64,000 nt of DNA from Nocardioides sp. Root240 (GTDB taxonomy: Bacteria; Actinomycetota; Actinomycetes; Propionibacteriales; Nocardioidaceae), in contig NZ_LMIT01000010.1 of the NCBI RefSeq assembly GCF_001428825.1, forward strand, positions 728,886 to 792,885, given 5' to 3'. Positions within the stretch are counted from its first letter, which is position 1, and every line of letters starts with the position of its first letter. The notes under the pieces were generated by a model that was given only the letters and a program-made list of their open reading frames with translations, ran no database searches and was not told where the DNA came from. The position numbers and the translations under genes were made by a program. Of the stretch, positions 34,143 to 43,633 are shown in pieces.

Positions 34143-34565
34143 TCCTAGTTAGCCGTGTGCCGGAACTACGTCGGGACTCCGGTGCTGCGCCGATCCGTCC
34201 CGCTCCCCTGAGGTCGCGCGGCCCGCTCTGCCAATCTCGGCACTCGTCGCGAGCGCCAGAACGGCTGCTCTTCCTGTTGTCCACCAGATCCCGGCGTTCC
34301 GTCTAGCGGCACGCCGTACCGCTTGTCGGTACGACCACGGTAGTGCGATGGAACCCCTCCGTCAAGGGCCTCGAGTGGCGACGGTCACTGAGATCTGCGA
34401 GGCCGGGTGTCGCGAGGGCGGCGTCCAGCGCGCCATCGAGGTGCGCGGGCAGGCAGTGATGCAGGGAGAACGACGCGCGCGAACACCCGCCCAGTCGTGG
34501 CTGGGCGGCAGGCTCGATGGCGCGCGAGTAGTCCCTATGGCGGCTGGACCGCGTGACGCGCTCGG
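34143..34565. other. Intergenic stretch between two long minus-strand operons
   Basis: This 423-base region separates the aldo/keto reductase gene from the citryl-CoA-lyase-like gene. It holds the IclR-type operator pair at 34296-34332, so the promoter of the acyl-CoA operon is presumably here. I see no convincing gene in the rest: open frames in it lack a good ribosome-binding site and any recognisable domain. No clear terminator was found. Confidence 0.6.
34296..34332. promoter_or_regulatory. Tandem IclR-type operator pair 4 (acyl-CoA operon)
   Basis: Sites start at 34296 (GTTCCGT-CTA-GCGGCAC) and 34316 (GTACCGC-TTG-TCGGTAC), again 20 bases apart, lying 154 bases before the citryl-CoA-lyase-like gene start. 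Both keep nearly all consensus bases; this is the best match of the five pairs. Confidence 0.78.
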
Positions 34566-35534
34566 CTACCGGCTTCGCGCGCTGCTCGGCGGGGGGCCGG
34601 GCCGGGCGCGGTAGCCCGCGGCATGGAGCAGCCCGTACCACTCCGGGCGGGCGAGCGTGACCTCGGCACAACGAGCGGCCTCGGCGATGCGCGCCGGGTT
34701 CGTCGAGCCAAGGAGCACCTGCGCGGCGGCCGGATGCCGCAGGATCCACGCCGCCGCGATCGCGGCGGGAGGCACCTCATGGATGTGGGCCAGCTCATCG
34801 ATGGCGGCGTTCAGCACGGGGAAGTCGGACGATCCGAGGAAGACCCCTCGTGATCGTCCGGCCTGGAACGGTGCCCAGGCCTGCACGGCGATTCCCTTCG
34901 TCCGGCAGTAGTCGAGTACCCCTCCACCATCTGCCACTAGTGCCTGCTCGGATCCCTCGATGTTCATGGCGAAGCCCTGCGCGACCGCGGGTGCGTGTCC
35001 GAGCGAGAGCTGCAGCTGGTTCGCGACGATTGGCTGATCCACAGCGGTGGCCAACAGGTCCATTTGTCGTGGCGTGTGGTTAGACACCCCGAACGCAAGG
35101 ACCTTGCCCGCTGCGGCGAGATCGTCGAACGCACGAGCCACCTCGTCCGGCTCGACGAGTGCGTCAGGACGATGCAGCAGGAGGATGTCGAGGTAGTCCG
35201 TGCGAAGTGCCCGGAGAGATCCTTCGACGGACGACACGATGTGGTCGTAGCTGAAGTCGAGGTAGGGCCCCTCGGCGACGGTTCCACACTTGGTCTGCAG
35301 CGTGATTTCCTCCCGCTGCGATGCCGTGAGGTGCAGCGCATCTCCGAAGCGCGTCTCGCATTCGTGCGGCCGGGAGCCGTAGACCGCTGCGTGGTCGAAG
35401 AAGTCGATGCCCACGTCGCGGGCCGCGGCGTACCAGCCACGCATGGCATCGTCGTCGAGCTCCCGGATGCGCATGCACCCGAGCCCGATCGCGGAGGACG
35501 GACGCTGGACACCCGGGAAGCTCACGGCGCCCAC
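34566..35534 (-). CDS. Aldo/keto reductase family protein
   Basis: The 322-residue protein has the AKR (beta/alpha)8 pattern: IGLGCMRIRELDDD, the active-site Tyr in FFDHAAVYGSRPHE, Lys in LQTKCGTVA, His in LLLHRPDALVEPDE, and VSNHTPRQMDLL then ILRHPAAAQVLLGSTNPARI for cofactor binding. It reduces or oxidises carbonyl groups with NADP(H). The start is uncertain: GTG codons at 35525 and 35534 are possible, with GGGGA-type sequence upstream. It is the last gene of the 45.2-34.6 kb operon, 215 bases after the AEC transporter, so it may be partly independent. Confidence 0.85.
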   Translation of the reverse strand: MGAVSFPGVQRPSSAIGLGCMRIRELDDDAMRGWYAAARDVGIDFFDHAAVYGSRPHECETRFGDALHLTASQREEITLQTKCGTVAEGPYLDFSYDHIVSSVEGSLRALRTDYLDILLLHRPDALVEPDEVARAFDDLAAAGKVLAFGVSNHTPRQMDLLATAVDQPIVANQLQLSLGHAPAVAQGFAMNIEGSEQALVADGGGVLDYCRTKGIAVQAWAPFQAGRSRGVFLGSSDFPVLNAAIDELAHIHEVPPAAIAAAWILRHPAAAQVLLGSTNPARIAEAARCAEVTLARPEWYGLLHAAGYRARPGPPPSSARSR

Positions 35535-35749
35535 GGAATCCCCGACTCCCGTGCGCCGCCCGTTCCAGGCACGCCTCCAGCACAAGCGCGTCGCCGCACT
35601 TGTTCGGCCGATCGGCGGTCAGGCCGGTTCCTGTCACGCCACTCACTCATGACTCCACCTTTGTGTCCTTGTCTGTGGTGCGGGCCGTCCGCAAGTGGAC
35701 CTGTCGTGGTCGTGGCGCCGTCGCTCGACGACGCGCATCTCCTAGCTGC

Positions 35750-36667
35750 TCACGCCAGCAGAGCGACGATTACGATCACGACCGGCACGCATCCGAACGT
35801 GCTGACGAAGATCGCGTCCCGAGCCAGCAGTTCCGCGCGCTGGTAGCGGCTGGCGATGACGAAGACGTTCTGCGCTGTGGGGAGTGCAGAGATGACGGTC
35901 ACCGCGAGGAGGCTTTCGTTGTCGAGACCGATCAGCCGACCCACCACGTAGGCGACGGCCGGTTGCACGAGGAGCTTGAGGCCGACGGCCAGCCCCAGAT
36001 CGGCCGCCGGCACCCCGCGGCCCGGCAGGGGGCCGAGTCGGAGGCTGACGCCGTATGCCAGAAGCATTGAGGGAACGGCCATACCGCCGATCAGAGCGAT
36101 CGGAGCGTTCACCACCTCCGGAACGCGGAGCTCCGCCAGCGTGACCCCAACGCCAGCGAGGCTGGCGACCGTGATTGGGTTGCGCAGCGGTCTGCTTGCC
36201 ACGCTGCGCAACGATGGGCGCCCTGAGTTCCGGGCCGCGTCGAGGACCATGAGCGCCGGGGGTTGCAATACGAGCAACTGCAGGAGCAGGATCGGCGCGA
36301 TCAGGGCTGTGTTCCCCAGGACGTAGGCCGCGATGGGCAGCCCGAGATTGCCCGCGTTGCAGTACGACGAACACATGGCCGCGACCACGGTCCGAGCAGA
36401 TCCGTCGCGACGCACGATGCCGACCACAACGGTCGCCGACAACGTGCAGAGAACGCCGGCCGAGATTGCGACGAGGTTCCCGGAGAAGACCTCGGCAATG
36501 TCGCTCTCCTGAAGCACCGTGAACAGCAGGGCCGGGCTGGCCAGGAAGAACGCGACCGCGCTGAGGGTCCGCTGTCCTGCGCTGTCGACGACGCCGAGAT
36601 GGGCCAGGAGTGCGCCGAAGCCAATCACGACCCCGATGACGGCGAAGCCGTCGAACACGCCTGCCAC
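35750..36667 (-). CDS. AEC (auxin efflux carrier) family transporter
   Basis: The 305-residue membrane protein has about ten hydrophobic helices and the AEC pattern: GFGALLAHLGVVDS, a helix break in YCNAGNLGLPIAAYVLGN, and PTAQNVFVIASRYQ near the end. AEC members transport carboxylates such as malate or malonate in bacteria. It starts at GTG 36667. It is 13 bases downstream of the CocE gene in the same operon, so uptake or efflux of an organic acid is likely to be linked to that hydrolase. Confidence 0.85.
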   Translation of the reverse strand: MAGVFDGFAVIGVVIGFGALLAHLGVVDSAGQRTLSAVAFFLASPALLFTVLQESDIAEVFSGNLVAISAGVLCTLSATVVVGIVRRDGSARTVVAAMCSSYCNAGNLGLPIAAYVLGNTALIAPILLLQLLVLQPPALMVLDAARNSGRPSLRSVASRPLRNPITVASLAGVGVTLAELRVPEVVNAPIALIGGMAVPSMLLAYGVSLRLGPLPGRGVPAADLGLAVGLKLLVQPAVAYVVGRLIGLDNESLLAVTVISALPTAQNVFVIASRYQRAELLARDAIFVSTFGCVPVVIVIVALLA

Positions 36668-36680
36668 AGTCAGTCAGTGC

Positions 36681-38390
36681 TCAGATGGCGACCACGGGCA
36701 GCTCGACGTACGACGGTCGATCTGCGTCGTGGAAGAGCGTCTGATGCGCCGCGACGAAGTCGGCCGATTGCTGGTCGCCGGTGTTCAGGTTGCGGTCCCA
36801 GCGAGGGAAGCAACTGTTGGTGACCTGCACCCTGATCCTGTGACCGGCCAGGAACACATTGCTGGTGGCCCAGAGATCGATCTCGATCCCCTGCACCTCG
36901 TCCGCGCCGCTGTCGAGTCGCCGAATGCCGTCGCACAGGTTGAAGGACTGCCCGTCAGGATGCACGTCGCACAGGCGCGCGACCCAGTCGGTCGACGGCG
37001 CCGAGCTCTGCACGTGCAGCTTCACCCGGATCGGCCCGGTCACCTCCAGATCCTGCTCGAGCACTTCCGAGGTGAAGACGAGGACGTCGTCCCTGGCCTC
37101 GACGGACGTCTGTTCGAACGGACCGCGGCCGGGGCCCACGCCGAGCGGCCCGCCCCAGGTCGGTACGGGGTCCGCCGGGTCGTAGGTGATCTCGCTCGGG
37201 TTCTCGTTGACGGGAGGATCTGTGCTGAGGCTGCCACCAGCGTGCAGGTGCCACTGCTCCGTACGAGCTCGTTCGAGGGGCCAGGTTTCCTCGTCACGCC
37301 ACCTGTTGAGGCCCATCACGAAGATCCTGACCGGGGACGACGCCGGGGCATGGTTGTCGTCGGTGAGGTGACGCCTCAGGAAGGCCAGCACCTCATCGCA
37401 CCAGGTGCCGTTCGGGTGCGTCCCCGCATCTCGCAGGGACATCAGGCCGTAGTCCTGGTCGCCGACACGTCCACCGAAGTCCTCGTGCGTCCAAGGCCCG
37501 ACGATGACACGCGACTCTCGTCCGAGGTCGCGCATCGCCATATAGGCGTCGAGCGTCCCCTGCAGACAGCTGTCGAACCAACCGCCGGTGTGCAGGCTGG
37601 GGACTTCGACGCGCGCATAGGAGCCTGCCACCCGCATGTGCTGTGTCGCGGCGACGTCGTTGGCACTGCTCGGCTCCACGAAGAGTGGCGTCCCGTGGCG
37701 TCGTAGGACGGGCAGTTCGGAGACCGGTAGCCCCCAGTAGCCGTCGGCCTCGAGCCGGTCGAAGTCTTCAACCATTGACGCCGCCCGGGCGGCCCTCTCT
37801 TCATTCGTCAGCTCTTGGCGCGTCAGCCAGTTGAACCCGGAAGCCAGCGACCATGAGGTGATGACCGAGATCTGGGTCGCGCCGCCGCGGGCGACCAACG
37901 CTTCGCGGGGCTCTGCCCACGTCATCAGGGGCGTGATCGCGTGAAGCGCAGTCGGTTGCTCCATTGCGGCACGCCACTGCGTGTGACCGCAGTAGCTGCC
38001 ACCAACCATGCCGACGCGGCCATTGGATCCGGCCAGTTCGGCCGCCCAAGCGATCGTGTCCGCGCCATCTCGCCCTTCATGGTGCAGGGGCTCCCAGACG
38101 CCGTCGGATGCGTACCGGCCGCGGACGTCTTGAATGACCATGATGAATCCCTTGCGGGCAATCTCGGTCGGGGAGAAGCCGTTCCACCAGTTGCCCCAGA
38201 TGTCACTCTTGTCGTAGGGCGTGCGGACGACCAGAGTGGGCCACCTTCCCGTTCCGACGGGCCGATACACATCCGCCCTCAGCACGACGCCGTCGCGCAT
38301 TGTCGCGGGGACATCGAGCTCCACCTGCAGGGTTGGCGGCATGTCGATCTCCTTGTTCGTGGCAAGGCTGCGTTCGAAGTTGACGGTCAC
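36681..38390 (-). CDS. CocE/NonD family hydrolase (second copy)
   Basis: The 569-residue hydrolase is a close paralogue of the one at 18508-20223: RDGVVLRADVYRPVGTGRWP, MVGGSYCGHTQWRAAM with the Ser nucleophile, and FLAGHRIRVQVTNSCFPRWD. The two copies share nearly identical stretches through their whole length, yet lie in different operons. It starts at GTG 38390, where GTGA overlaps the stop of the esterase upstream and GGAGG lies just before. It splits an ester or amide, probably of an imported substrate. Confidence 0.87.
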   Translation of the reverse strand: MTVNFERSLATNKEIDMPPTLQVELDVPATMRDGVVLRADVYRPVGTGRWPTLVVRTPYDKSDIWGNWWNGFSPTEIARKGFIMVIQDVRGRYASDGVWEPLHHEGRDGADTIAWAAELAGSNGRVGMVGGSYCGHTQWRAAMEQPTALHAITPLMTWAEPREALVARGGATQISVITSWSLASGFNWLTRQELTNEERAARAASMVEDFDRLEADGYWGLPVSELPVLRRHGTPLFVEPSSANDVAATQHMRVAGSYARVEVPSLHTGGWFDSCLQGTLDAYMAMRDLGRESRVIVGPWTHEDFGGRVGDQDYGLMSLRDAGTHPNGTWCDEVLAFLRRHLTDDNHAPASSPVRIFVMGLNRWRDEETWPLERARTEQWHLHAGGSLSTDPPVNENPSEITYDPADPVPTWGGPLGVGPGRGPFEQTSVEARDDVLVFTSEVLEQDLEVTGPIRVKLHVQSSAPSTDWVARLCDVHPDGQSFNLCDGIRRLDSGADEVQGIEIDLWATSNVFLAGHRIRVQVTNSCFPRWDRNLNTGDQQSADFVAAHQTLFHDADRPSYVELPVVAI

Positions 38391-39334
38391 TTGTCCTCCA
38401 CCTGGTCACGGAAGATCCACCGGAGCGCCTCGGGAAGCGCAGCACCGGCGTGGCCGAGGCTGTGGCCGCCCGTGCCGAAGACGAACATCGAGTCGTAGCG
38501 GCGGTACTTCAGGGCAGCGTCGAGGTCGCGGTTCGCGATCGGAATGTTCCCGTAGATGAGGTCTGCGTCGCGTTCTCCGGTCTGGTGCCAGACGCGGATC
38601 GGCTTTCGGGGGGCGCGCCGGACCATGCTCGGGTAGTTGTTGGCGCCCAGGATGTTGATGAAGCTGCCGCAGTGCGTGATGACGTTGCCGAAGACGTCGG
38701 GGCGGTGAAAGGCCGCTCCGAAGGCGCCCGCGCCGCCGGAGCTGTGGCCGCAGATGAGACGGCCCTTCGGATCGTCGGTCAGGCTGACCCTGGTCCGGAT
38801 GACCGGGAACAGTTCCTCCGCGAGGTAACGAGCGAAGTCCTCGCTCACCGTGTCGTACTCGACGCCACGGTTCGTCGTTCCGCCGTAGATCGGGTATCCC
38901 GGCCCGGTCTCCCCCGGGTTGTGGAACAGGCCGATGGTCATCGGGATGTCACCGGCGTGCACCAGGTTGTCCAGAACCGTCGTGGCACGCACTTGCTCAC
39001 CCACGTAAGAGAGGCCGTCCAGGCAAACCATCAGGTTGACCGACTCAGCCTCTTCAGCGCCGTGCGGCAGGTAGAGGTAGACGCTGCTGGTGACACCTGG
39101 GTAGACCGTGTGACTCGTCCAACGGACGTGCAGGTACTGGCCAGCCGGAACGCCCTCCTGCGGCAGGGACTCGAAAGTCAGGCGATACTCCGACGAGGTG
39201 TCATCCTCCGACAGCTCGAAAGTGGCGACGTCCTTCGGCGGGATGGAGTAGGTGGAATAGTCCTCCGGGGCCATCGCCATGTGGTCGAGGTCCACCGCCT
39301 CGAACTCAACCGTATCGACGTGCGAGTGGGTCAT
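38387..39334 (-). CDS. Alpha/beta-hydrolase of the enterochelin-esterase (Fes) type
   Basis: The 315-residue protein has an N-terminal domain, then a Fes-like alpha/beta-hydrolase with YPGVTSSVYLYLPHGAEEAE, LVHAGDIPMTIGLFHNPGET and the nucleophile elbow LICGHSSGGAGAFGAAFHRP. The Asp and His of the triad are probably in GERDADLIY and GGHSLGHAGAALPEALRW. Fes-like esterases cleave trilactone siderophores or other esters. It is translated together with the CocE hydrolase downstream by a GTGA overlap, so the pair may act on one substrate. It starts at ATG 39334. Confidence 0.82.
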   Translation of the reverse strand: MTHSHVDTVEFEAVDLDHMAMAPEDYSTYSIPPKDVATFELSEDDTSSEYRLTFESLPQEGVPAGQYLHVRWTSHTVYPGVTSSVYLYLPHGAEEAESVNLMVCLDGLSYVGEQVRATTVLDNLVHAGDIPMTIGLFHNPGETGPGYPIYGGTTNRGVEYDTVSEDFARYLAEELFPVIRTRVSLTDDPKGRLICGHSSGGAGAFGAAFHRPDVFGNVITHCGSFINILGANNYPSMVRRAPRKPIRVWHQTGERDADLIYGNIPIANRDLDAALKYRRYDSMFVFGTGGHSLGHAGAALPEALRWIFRDQVEDK

Positions 39335-39364
39335 TCTGAAACGCTCATTTCTGATTCGTCGCCG

Positions 39365-40642
39365 TCAGGATCTTGTTCCGAGAGTGTGCGAAGCAGGACC
39401 TGCTCCATCTGAACCAACTTCGCGCTCGGCGGGTTCGTCCAACGCGCTCACCATGGCTCGTGCTCCTGCGTCGTCGCCGGCATCGATGGCGGCTGCCAGA
39501 TCACGCATTCGCCGAACGAAAACACCCGACTGTCCGCGGGCGGACCACGCAGCGCACCTTCTGGTGCGTGCCTCTTGCAGGTGGGTCTGCATCGCTGCAG
39601 GCGTCATGCCCTCAGAGGTGCGGGGGGTGAGTTCGAGTAGGGCGTCGCGCAGTTCGATCAGGCTGTCGAGTCCTCCCTTGGCCTCAGCTCGGGACAGCGC
39701 AACCGTCAATGTCGTGGCTCGCGGGTCCGGCTGGGCGAGCGTCTCTGTCACCGCTTGACGCTCCATGGCCAGAAGGAGGTCATCGCCAAGTCGGATGCGA
39801 TCGTCGGTCTCATTGAGCGCGAGCCGCGCCATCGCCCGGCGCGCGCGGCGCCGATCTTCTTGCACGTCGGCGTCAGCGGTCAGCGACGCAGCGATGAGCC
39901 GGCGAGTGTAAGGCTGGGTCGGCTGCTCCGTCACCGTTCCCGCCTCTCCCTCTTCCACGAGCCGCCCTTGCTGCAGCACGGCGATTCGCGTGCTCATGTG
40001 TCGCACCACGGACAGGTCGTGGGTGATGAACAGGTAAGCGACTCCGCGCTCTCGCTGCAGCTCCAGGAGAAGGTTGAGGATCTGCGCCTGCACGGACAGG
40101 TCGAGAGCGGACACGGACTCGTCACAGACGACGAGCCTGGGCTCGGGCAGGAGGGCGCGCGCGATCGCGATGCGCTGGCGTTGCCCGCCCGAGAACTGAG
40201 CGGGGAACTTGGCCAGCGCCGACTGGTCCATTCCGACACGCTCCAGCATGGCGACGACGCGGGCGCGCTTCTCCGCGCCCGACATCGACGGCAGGTTGGT
40301 CAGTGTCTCGCTGACGCTCTGCTCGATGGTTCGGTGGGGGTTGAACGAGCTGTAGGGGTCCTGAAAGACCGCTTGGATCTGTGAGCTCAACGCCCGCCGT
40401 TGCGAACGGGAGGCGCCCGTGATGTCCCGGCCGTCGAACGTGATGGTTCCGCGAGCGGGTTGCACTAGTCCCAGGACGCAGTTGCCCAGTGTCGACTTCC
40501 CTGATCCGGACTCGCCCACCAGCCCGAGGGTCTCCCCCTCGCTCAGATTGAGACTGACATCCTCGAGAGCGACCTTGTCCTTGCGTCGACCTCGGCCCCG
40601 ATAGAGGACCGACAGGTCGCGAACTTCGAGCAACGGTGTCAT
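39365..40642 (-). CDS. ABC transporter ATP-binding protein (DppF/OppF type) with an unusual C-terminal extension
   Basis: The 425-residue protein starts at ATG 40642, overlapping the upstream gene by four bases. Residues about 1-260 are a complete ATPase with Walker A GLVGESGSGKSTLGN, the signature FSGGQRQRIAIARALL and Walker B LVVCDESVSALD, of the oligopeptide/dipeptide class. Then, after YTRRLIAASLTADAD, about 160 residues follow that are not part of the usual domain, including a helix-rich segment ERQAVTETLAQPDPRATT and VRRMRDLAAAIDAGDDAGAR. Usual DppF proteins end near residue 330. The extension faintly recalls the FCD effector domain of GntR proteins, but this is only a resemblance. Confidence 0.85.
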   Translation of the reverse strand: MTPLLEVRDLSVLYRGRGRRKDKVALEDVSLNLSEGETLGLVGESGSGKSTLGNCVLGLVQPARGTITFDGRDITGASRSQRRALSSQIQAVFQDPYSSFNPHRTIEQSVSETLTNLPSMSGAEKRARVVAMLERVGMDQSALAKFPAQFSGGQRQRIAIARALLPEPRLVVCDESVSALDLSVQAQILNLLLELQRERGVAYLFITHDLSVVRHMSTRIAVLQQGRLVEEGEAGTVTEQPTQPYTRRLIAASLTADADVQEDRRRARRAMARLALNETDDRIRLGDDLLLAMERQAVTETLAQPDPRATTLTVALSRAEAKGGLDSLIELRDALLELTPRTSEGMTPAAMQTHLQEARTRRCAAWSARGQSGVFVRRMRDLAAAIDAGDDAGARAMVSALDEPAEREVGSDGAGPASHTLGTRS

Positions 40643-42597
40643 GCCTTCACCAAGCCGTCCTGCGCAGTGCGGATGCAACGTGCGCCAGCACCTTCGCCCA
40701 GCGACACCATCGGGATGAATCCAGACCGACATGCGTCCTCGACCAAGCCGCACCGACTGGCGAATCGACAACCCAGGGGCCAAGAACCAGGCGGCGGCAC
40801 GGCGCCTGCAATGACGGGCAGCAGCTGACGGGGCGCAGCCCCGACGGAAGACGAATGGAGCAGTGCCCGCGTGTAGGGGTGCGTGGGTCGGGTGATGATC
40901 GTCCTCACGTCGGCCCTCTCAACGATCTGCCCTGCGTACATCACGAGCGCGCGGTCGCAGGTCTCGGCAACGACTCCCCAGTCGTGCGTCACCAGGATGA
41001 GAGCCATTCCGCTCTGCTCTCGCAGGTCGCGGAGAAGGTCCAGGATCTCGCACTGCACCGAGACATCAAGCGCGGTCGTCGGCTCGTCTGCAATCAGCAG
41101 CTCGGGTTCTCCCGCGAGCGCTCGGGCAATGGCGATGCGTTGCGCCATACCTCCCGAGAGCTCGTGGGGATACTTCTTCGCCACTACCTCAGGATCGGGC
41201 AAGCGGACGCGAGTCATCAGTTCGTGCGCGATCTGACGGGCTTCGTGCTTGCTAAGCCCTCGATGCAGTCTGACGGCCTCTTCGAGCTGGTGGCCGACGG
41301 TGAAGGCCGGGTTGAGGCTCGAGATCGGTTCCTGCGAGATGAACCCGATTCCCGTTCCTCGATAGCTGTTCATCTGACGCTCGCTCAGTGAGGTCAGCTC
41401 CACGCCCTTGAAGGTGATCGATGCGGCCTGCACATGGGCGCCCATCGGCAGCACCCGAAGTACTCCCGAGATGGTCATCGATTTCCCGCACCCGGACTCG
41501 CCGACGATTGCGACGGCCTCGCCGGGTTTGACGTCAAAGCTGACGGTGTCGACGATCGGAATCTCGCCCTTGCCGCGCGGCAGGCTCACCGTCATGCGGT
41601 TCACGCTCAGGACCGCCTCTCGTCCTGGGGGTGTCTCTCCCGGACGAGCCGGGGTCAGGGGCTGGGAGACTCGGGCTGCGAGAGCACGCCAACTGAAGGA
41701 CTTGGTTGAACCGCTGGACCGACCCATGTAGGCGTCACGGACGCCATTTCCGATCAACGTCAGGCTCAGTGTGACGATGGCGATGATCCCACCGGTGGGA
41801 ACGAGCATCCAGGCGTCGAGCGGCATTGCCTGTTGGGCATCGGTCACCATGTTTCCCCAACTTGGGGCTGGCGGTGTCACGCCGAGACCGAGGTATCCGA
41901 TCCCAGCTTCGACGAGACAGGCCACCGCTGCCACAATGCTGATTTGCGTGAGCGCAGGTCCAGCCACACCGGAGAGAATGTGGCGGCGCATGATCTGCAG
42001 GCTGGTGAGGCCGGCGACTCGAGCACCTGCAACATAGGGCTCCTCGCGAACTGCGATGGTTGCCGAATAGACGACCCGCGCCAACGTTGGCGACATGATC
42101 ACACCCAGCGTGATCATCGCTGCGGTTTCGTTGTTTCCGTAAATTCCGAGAACGACCAGGAGCATGACCAGCCCCGGTACTGCGAGCAAGAGATCACAAA
42201 GTCGCATGGCAACCAGCTCCACCCAGCCGCCGAGCGTTCCCGCCGCCATGCCCAGGCAGAGTCCGATCGCCGTGCAGACCGCAACGGCCTGAGCGATGCC
42301 GGCCAGTGTCACCCGGCCACCGTGGAGCATTCTGGAGAGGATGTCGCGGCCCAGTTGATCGGTGCCGAGCAGGTGGTCCGCGGAAGGCTTGGCGTAGATG
42401 TTCAGGAGGTCCTGTTCGAGGGGCGCGTACGGCGACACCCAAGGCGCGAGAAGACACCCCACGACGACGATCATCAGGACCAGAGCGCAGACCACCACAA
42501 GTGGCTGCCGCAGGAGGCGCGAGAAGAAGCCCGCTCCGCGCTCAGCCGCCCTGCGAAACTCTTCGTCGGTGGAAGGGCCTTCAATGACCGCGCTCAT
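40639..42597 (-). CDS. Fused ABC permease-ATPase (DppC-DppD) of a peptide/nickel-type transporter
   Basis: This 652-residue protein joins a DppC-type permease to a DppD-type ATPase. Residues about 30-290 hold five or six membrane helices with the inner-membrane signature GARVAGLTSLQIMRRHILSG. From about residue 325 an ATPase follows: Walker A VAIVGESGCGKSMTISG, HELSGGMAQRIAIARALAG and LIADEPTTALDVS. It then ends with the CxxR region of DppD (PLGCRFASRCGLVEDACR). The fused form is known in Actinobacteria. It is coupled to the ATPase downstream and the DppB-type permease upstream by four-base overlaps. Confidence 0.9.
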   Translation of the reverse strand: MSAVIEGPSTDEEFRRAAERGAGFFSRLLRQPLVVVCALVLMIVVVGCLLAPWVSPYAPLEQDLLNIYAKPSADHLLGTDQLGRDILSRMLHGGRVTLAGIAQAVAVCTAIGLCLGMAAGTLGGWVELVAMRLCDLLLAVPGLVMLLVVLGIYGNNETAAMITLGVIMSPTLARVVYSATIAVREEPYVAGARVAGLTSLQIMRRHILSGVAGPALTQISIVAAVACLVEAGIGYLGLGVTPPAPSWGNMVTDAQQAMPLDAWMLVPTGGIIAIVTLSLTLIGNGVRDAYMGRSSGSTKSFSWRALAARVSQPLTPARPGETPPGREAVLSVNRMTVSLPRGKGEIPIVDTVSFDVKPGEAVAIVGESGCGKSMTISGVLRVLPMGAHVQAASITFKGVELTSLSERQMNSYRGTGIGFISQEPISSLNPAFTVGHQLEEAVRLHRGLSKHEARQIAHELMTRVRLPDPEVVAKKYPHELSGGMAQRIAIARALAGEPELLIADEPTTALDVSVQCEILDLLRDLREQSGMALILVTHDWGVVAETCDRALVMYAGQIVERADVRTIITRPTHPYTRALLHSSSVGAAPRQLLPVIAGAVPPPGSWPLGCRFASRCGLVEDACRSGFIPMVSLGEGAGARCIRTAQDGLVKA

Positions 42598-43535
42598 CGC
42601 GCCCTCACCTTCGGGTTCAGATAGCCGGTAGCGATATCAGTCATGAGGAACACGACGACGACCATCGCGGTGTAGAAGACCGCCAACCCCTGAATGACCG
42701 GCAGGTCGTGCTTGGTCGTTGCACTCACCATCAGGGTTCCGAGGCCGGGCATCCCGAAGATCTGCTCCATCAGGATGGTGCCGCCCAAGAGGCCGACGAA
42801 CACCAGGCTCACCATGGTCAGGACCGGCCCGGCGGCGTTCTTTGCGATGTGCTTGAACACGATTCGCTTCCACGGATAGCCGTTCGAGCGCAGGCTGCGG
42901 ACGTAGTCGCTGCGCATTGCGGAGAGCATCTCTGCCCTCGTCACGACGGCGACCAAGGCTGTTTCCGCCACGCCGAGAACGGCAACAGGAACGATCAACG
43001 ACTGGACCCAGCCGGATGCCGACTCACCGATTGGCACGTAGCCGGAAACGGGCACCCAGGCGAGGTTCACTCCGAACACGAGGACGGCGATCAGCGCGAG
43101 CCAGAAGCTGGGCAGACCTCGGCCCAGGACTGCGAGCACCTCAGCCAGTCTGCCGGTGGCGCCGCCGCGGATCGCTGCGACCGCCCCGGATGCCACGCCA
43201 AGCACAATGACGAGGAGGAGCGCGCCTACGGACAGCGACAGCGTCACTGCGAGTCGCGAGGAGATGGTCTCCGACACTGGGAACCCCGTGGTGACCGATG
43301 TTCCCAGATCCCCGGAGAGAGCATTGCGGAGCCAGTCGCCGTACTGCACCAGCACGGGACGGTCGGCCCCCAGTTGCGCGTTCAGCTCGGCGATCGATTC
43401 CGGGCTGGCGGTCGGACCAAGGATCGCCTGCCCGGTAGAACCTCCGGCGAGTGAGCTCAGTACGAAGACGACGAGCGAGATCACTGCCATCAAGGGGATT
43501 CCCATGAGCAGTCGTCGAGCAACGACACCCAGCAT
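42594..43535 (-). CDS. ABC transporter permease (DppB type)
   Basis: The 313-residue protein has six membrane helices and the DppB/OppB layout: MLGVVARRLLMGIPLMAVIS at the N-terminus and RSDYVRSLRSNGYPWKRIVF near residue 215, the loop that contacts the ATPase. It starts at ATG 43535 after the strong site AAGGAGG. A hairpin at 43634-43657 separates it from the substrate-binding protein gene upstream. Together with the fused DppC-DppD, the ATPase and the binding protein it makes a complete transporter for peptides or similar solutes. Confidence 0.92.
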   Translation of the reverse strand: MLGVVARRLLMGIPLMAVISLVVFVLSSLAGGSTGQAILGPTASPESIAELNAQLGADRPVLVQYGDWLRNALSGDLGTSVTTGFPVSETISSRLAVTLSLSVGALLLVIVLGVASGAVAAIRGGATGRLAEVLAVLGRGLPSFWLALIAVLVFGVNLAWVPVSGYVPIGESASGWVQSLIVPVAVLGVAETALVAVVTRAEMLSAMRSDYVRSLRSNGYPWKRIVFKHIAKNAAGPVLTMVSLVFVGLLGGTILMEQIFGMPGLGTLMVSATTKHDLPVIQGLAVFYTAMVVVVFLMTDIATGYLNPKVRAR

Positions 43536-43633
43536 GACCGATCCCTCCTTTCGGGATTCTCTTCACCAAGGGATGACTGACGACGATTCGGATGACTGCG
43601 CTCGAATGCGCGATCGCCGGCGATCCTTGGCGA

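Noticed and set aside
34348-34614. Plus-strand frame of 88 codons upstream of the acyl-CoA operon
   Set aside because: No ribosome-binding site or domain; its composition is like that of shadow frames. Left as intergenic.
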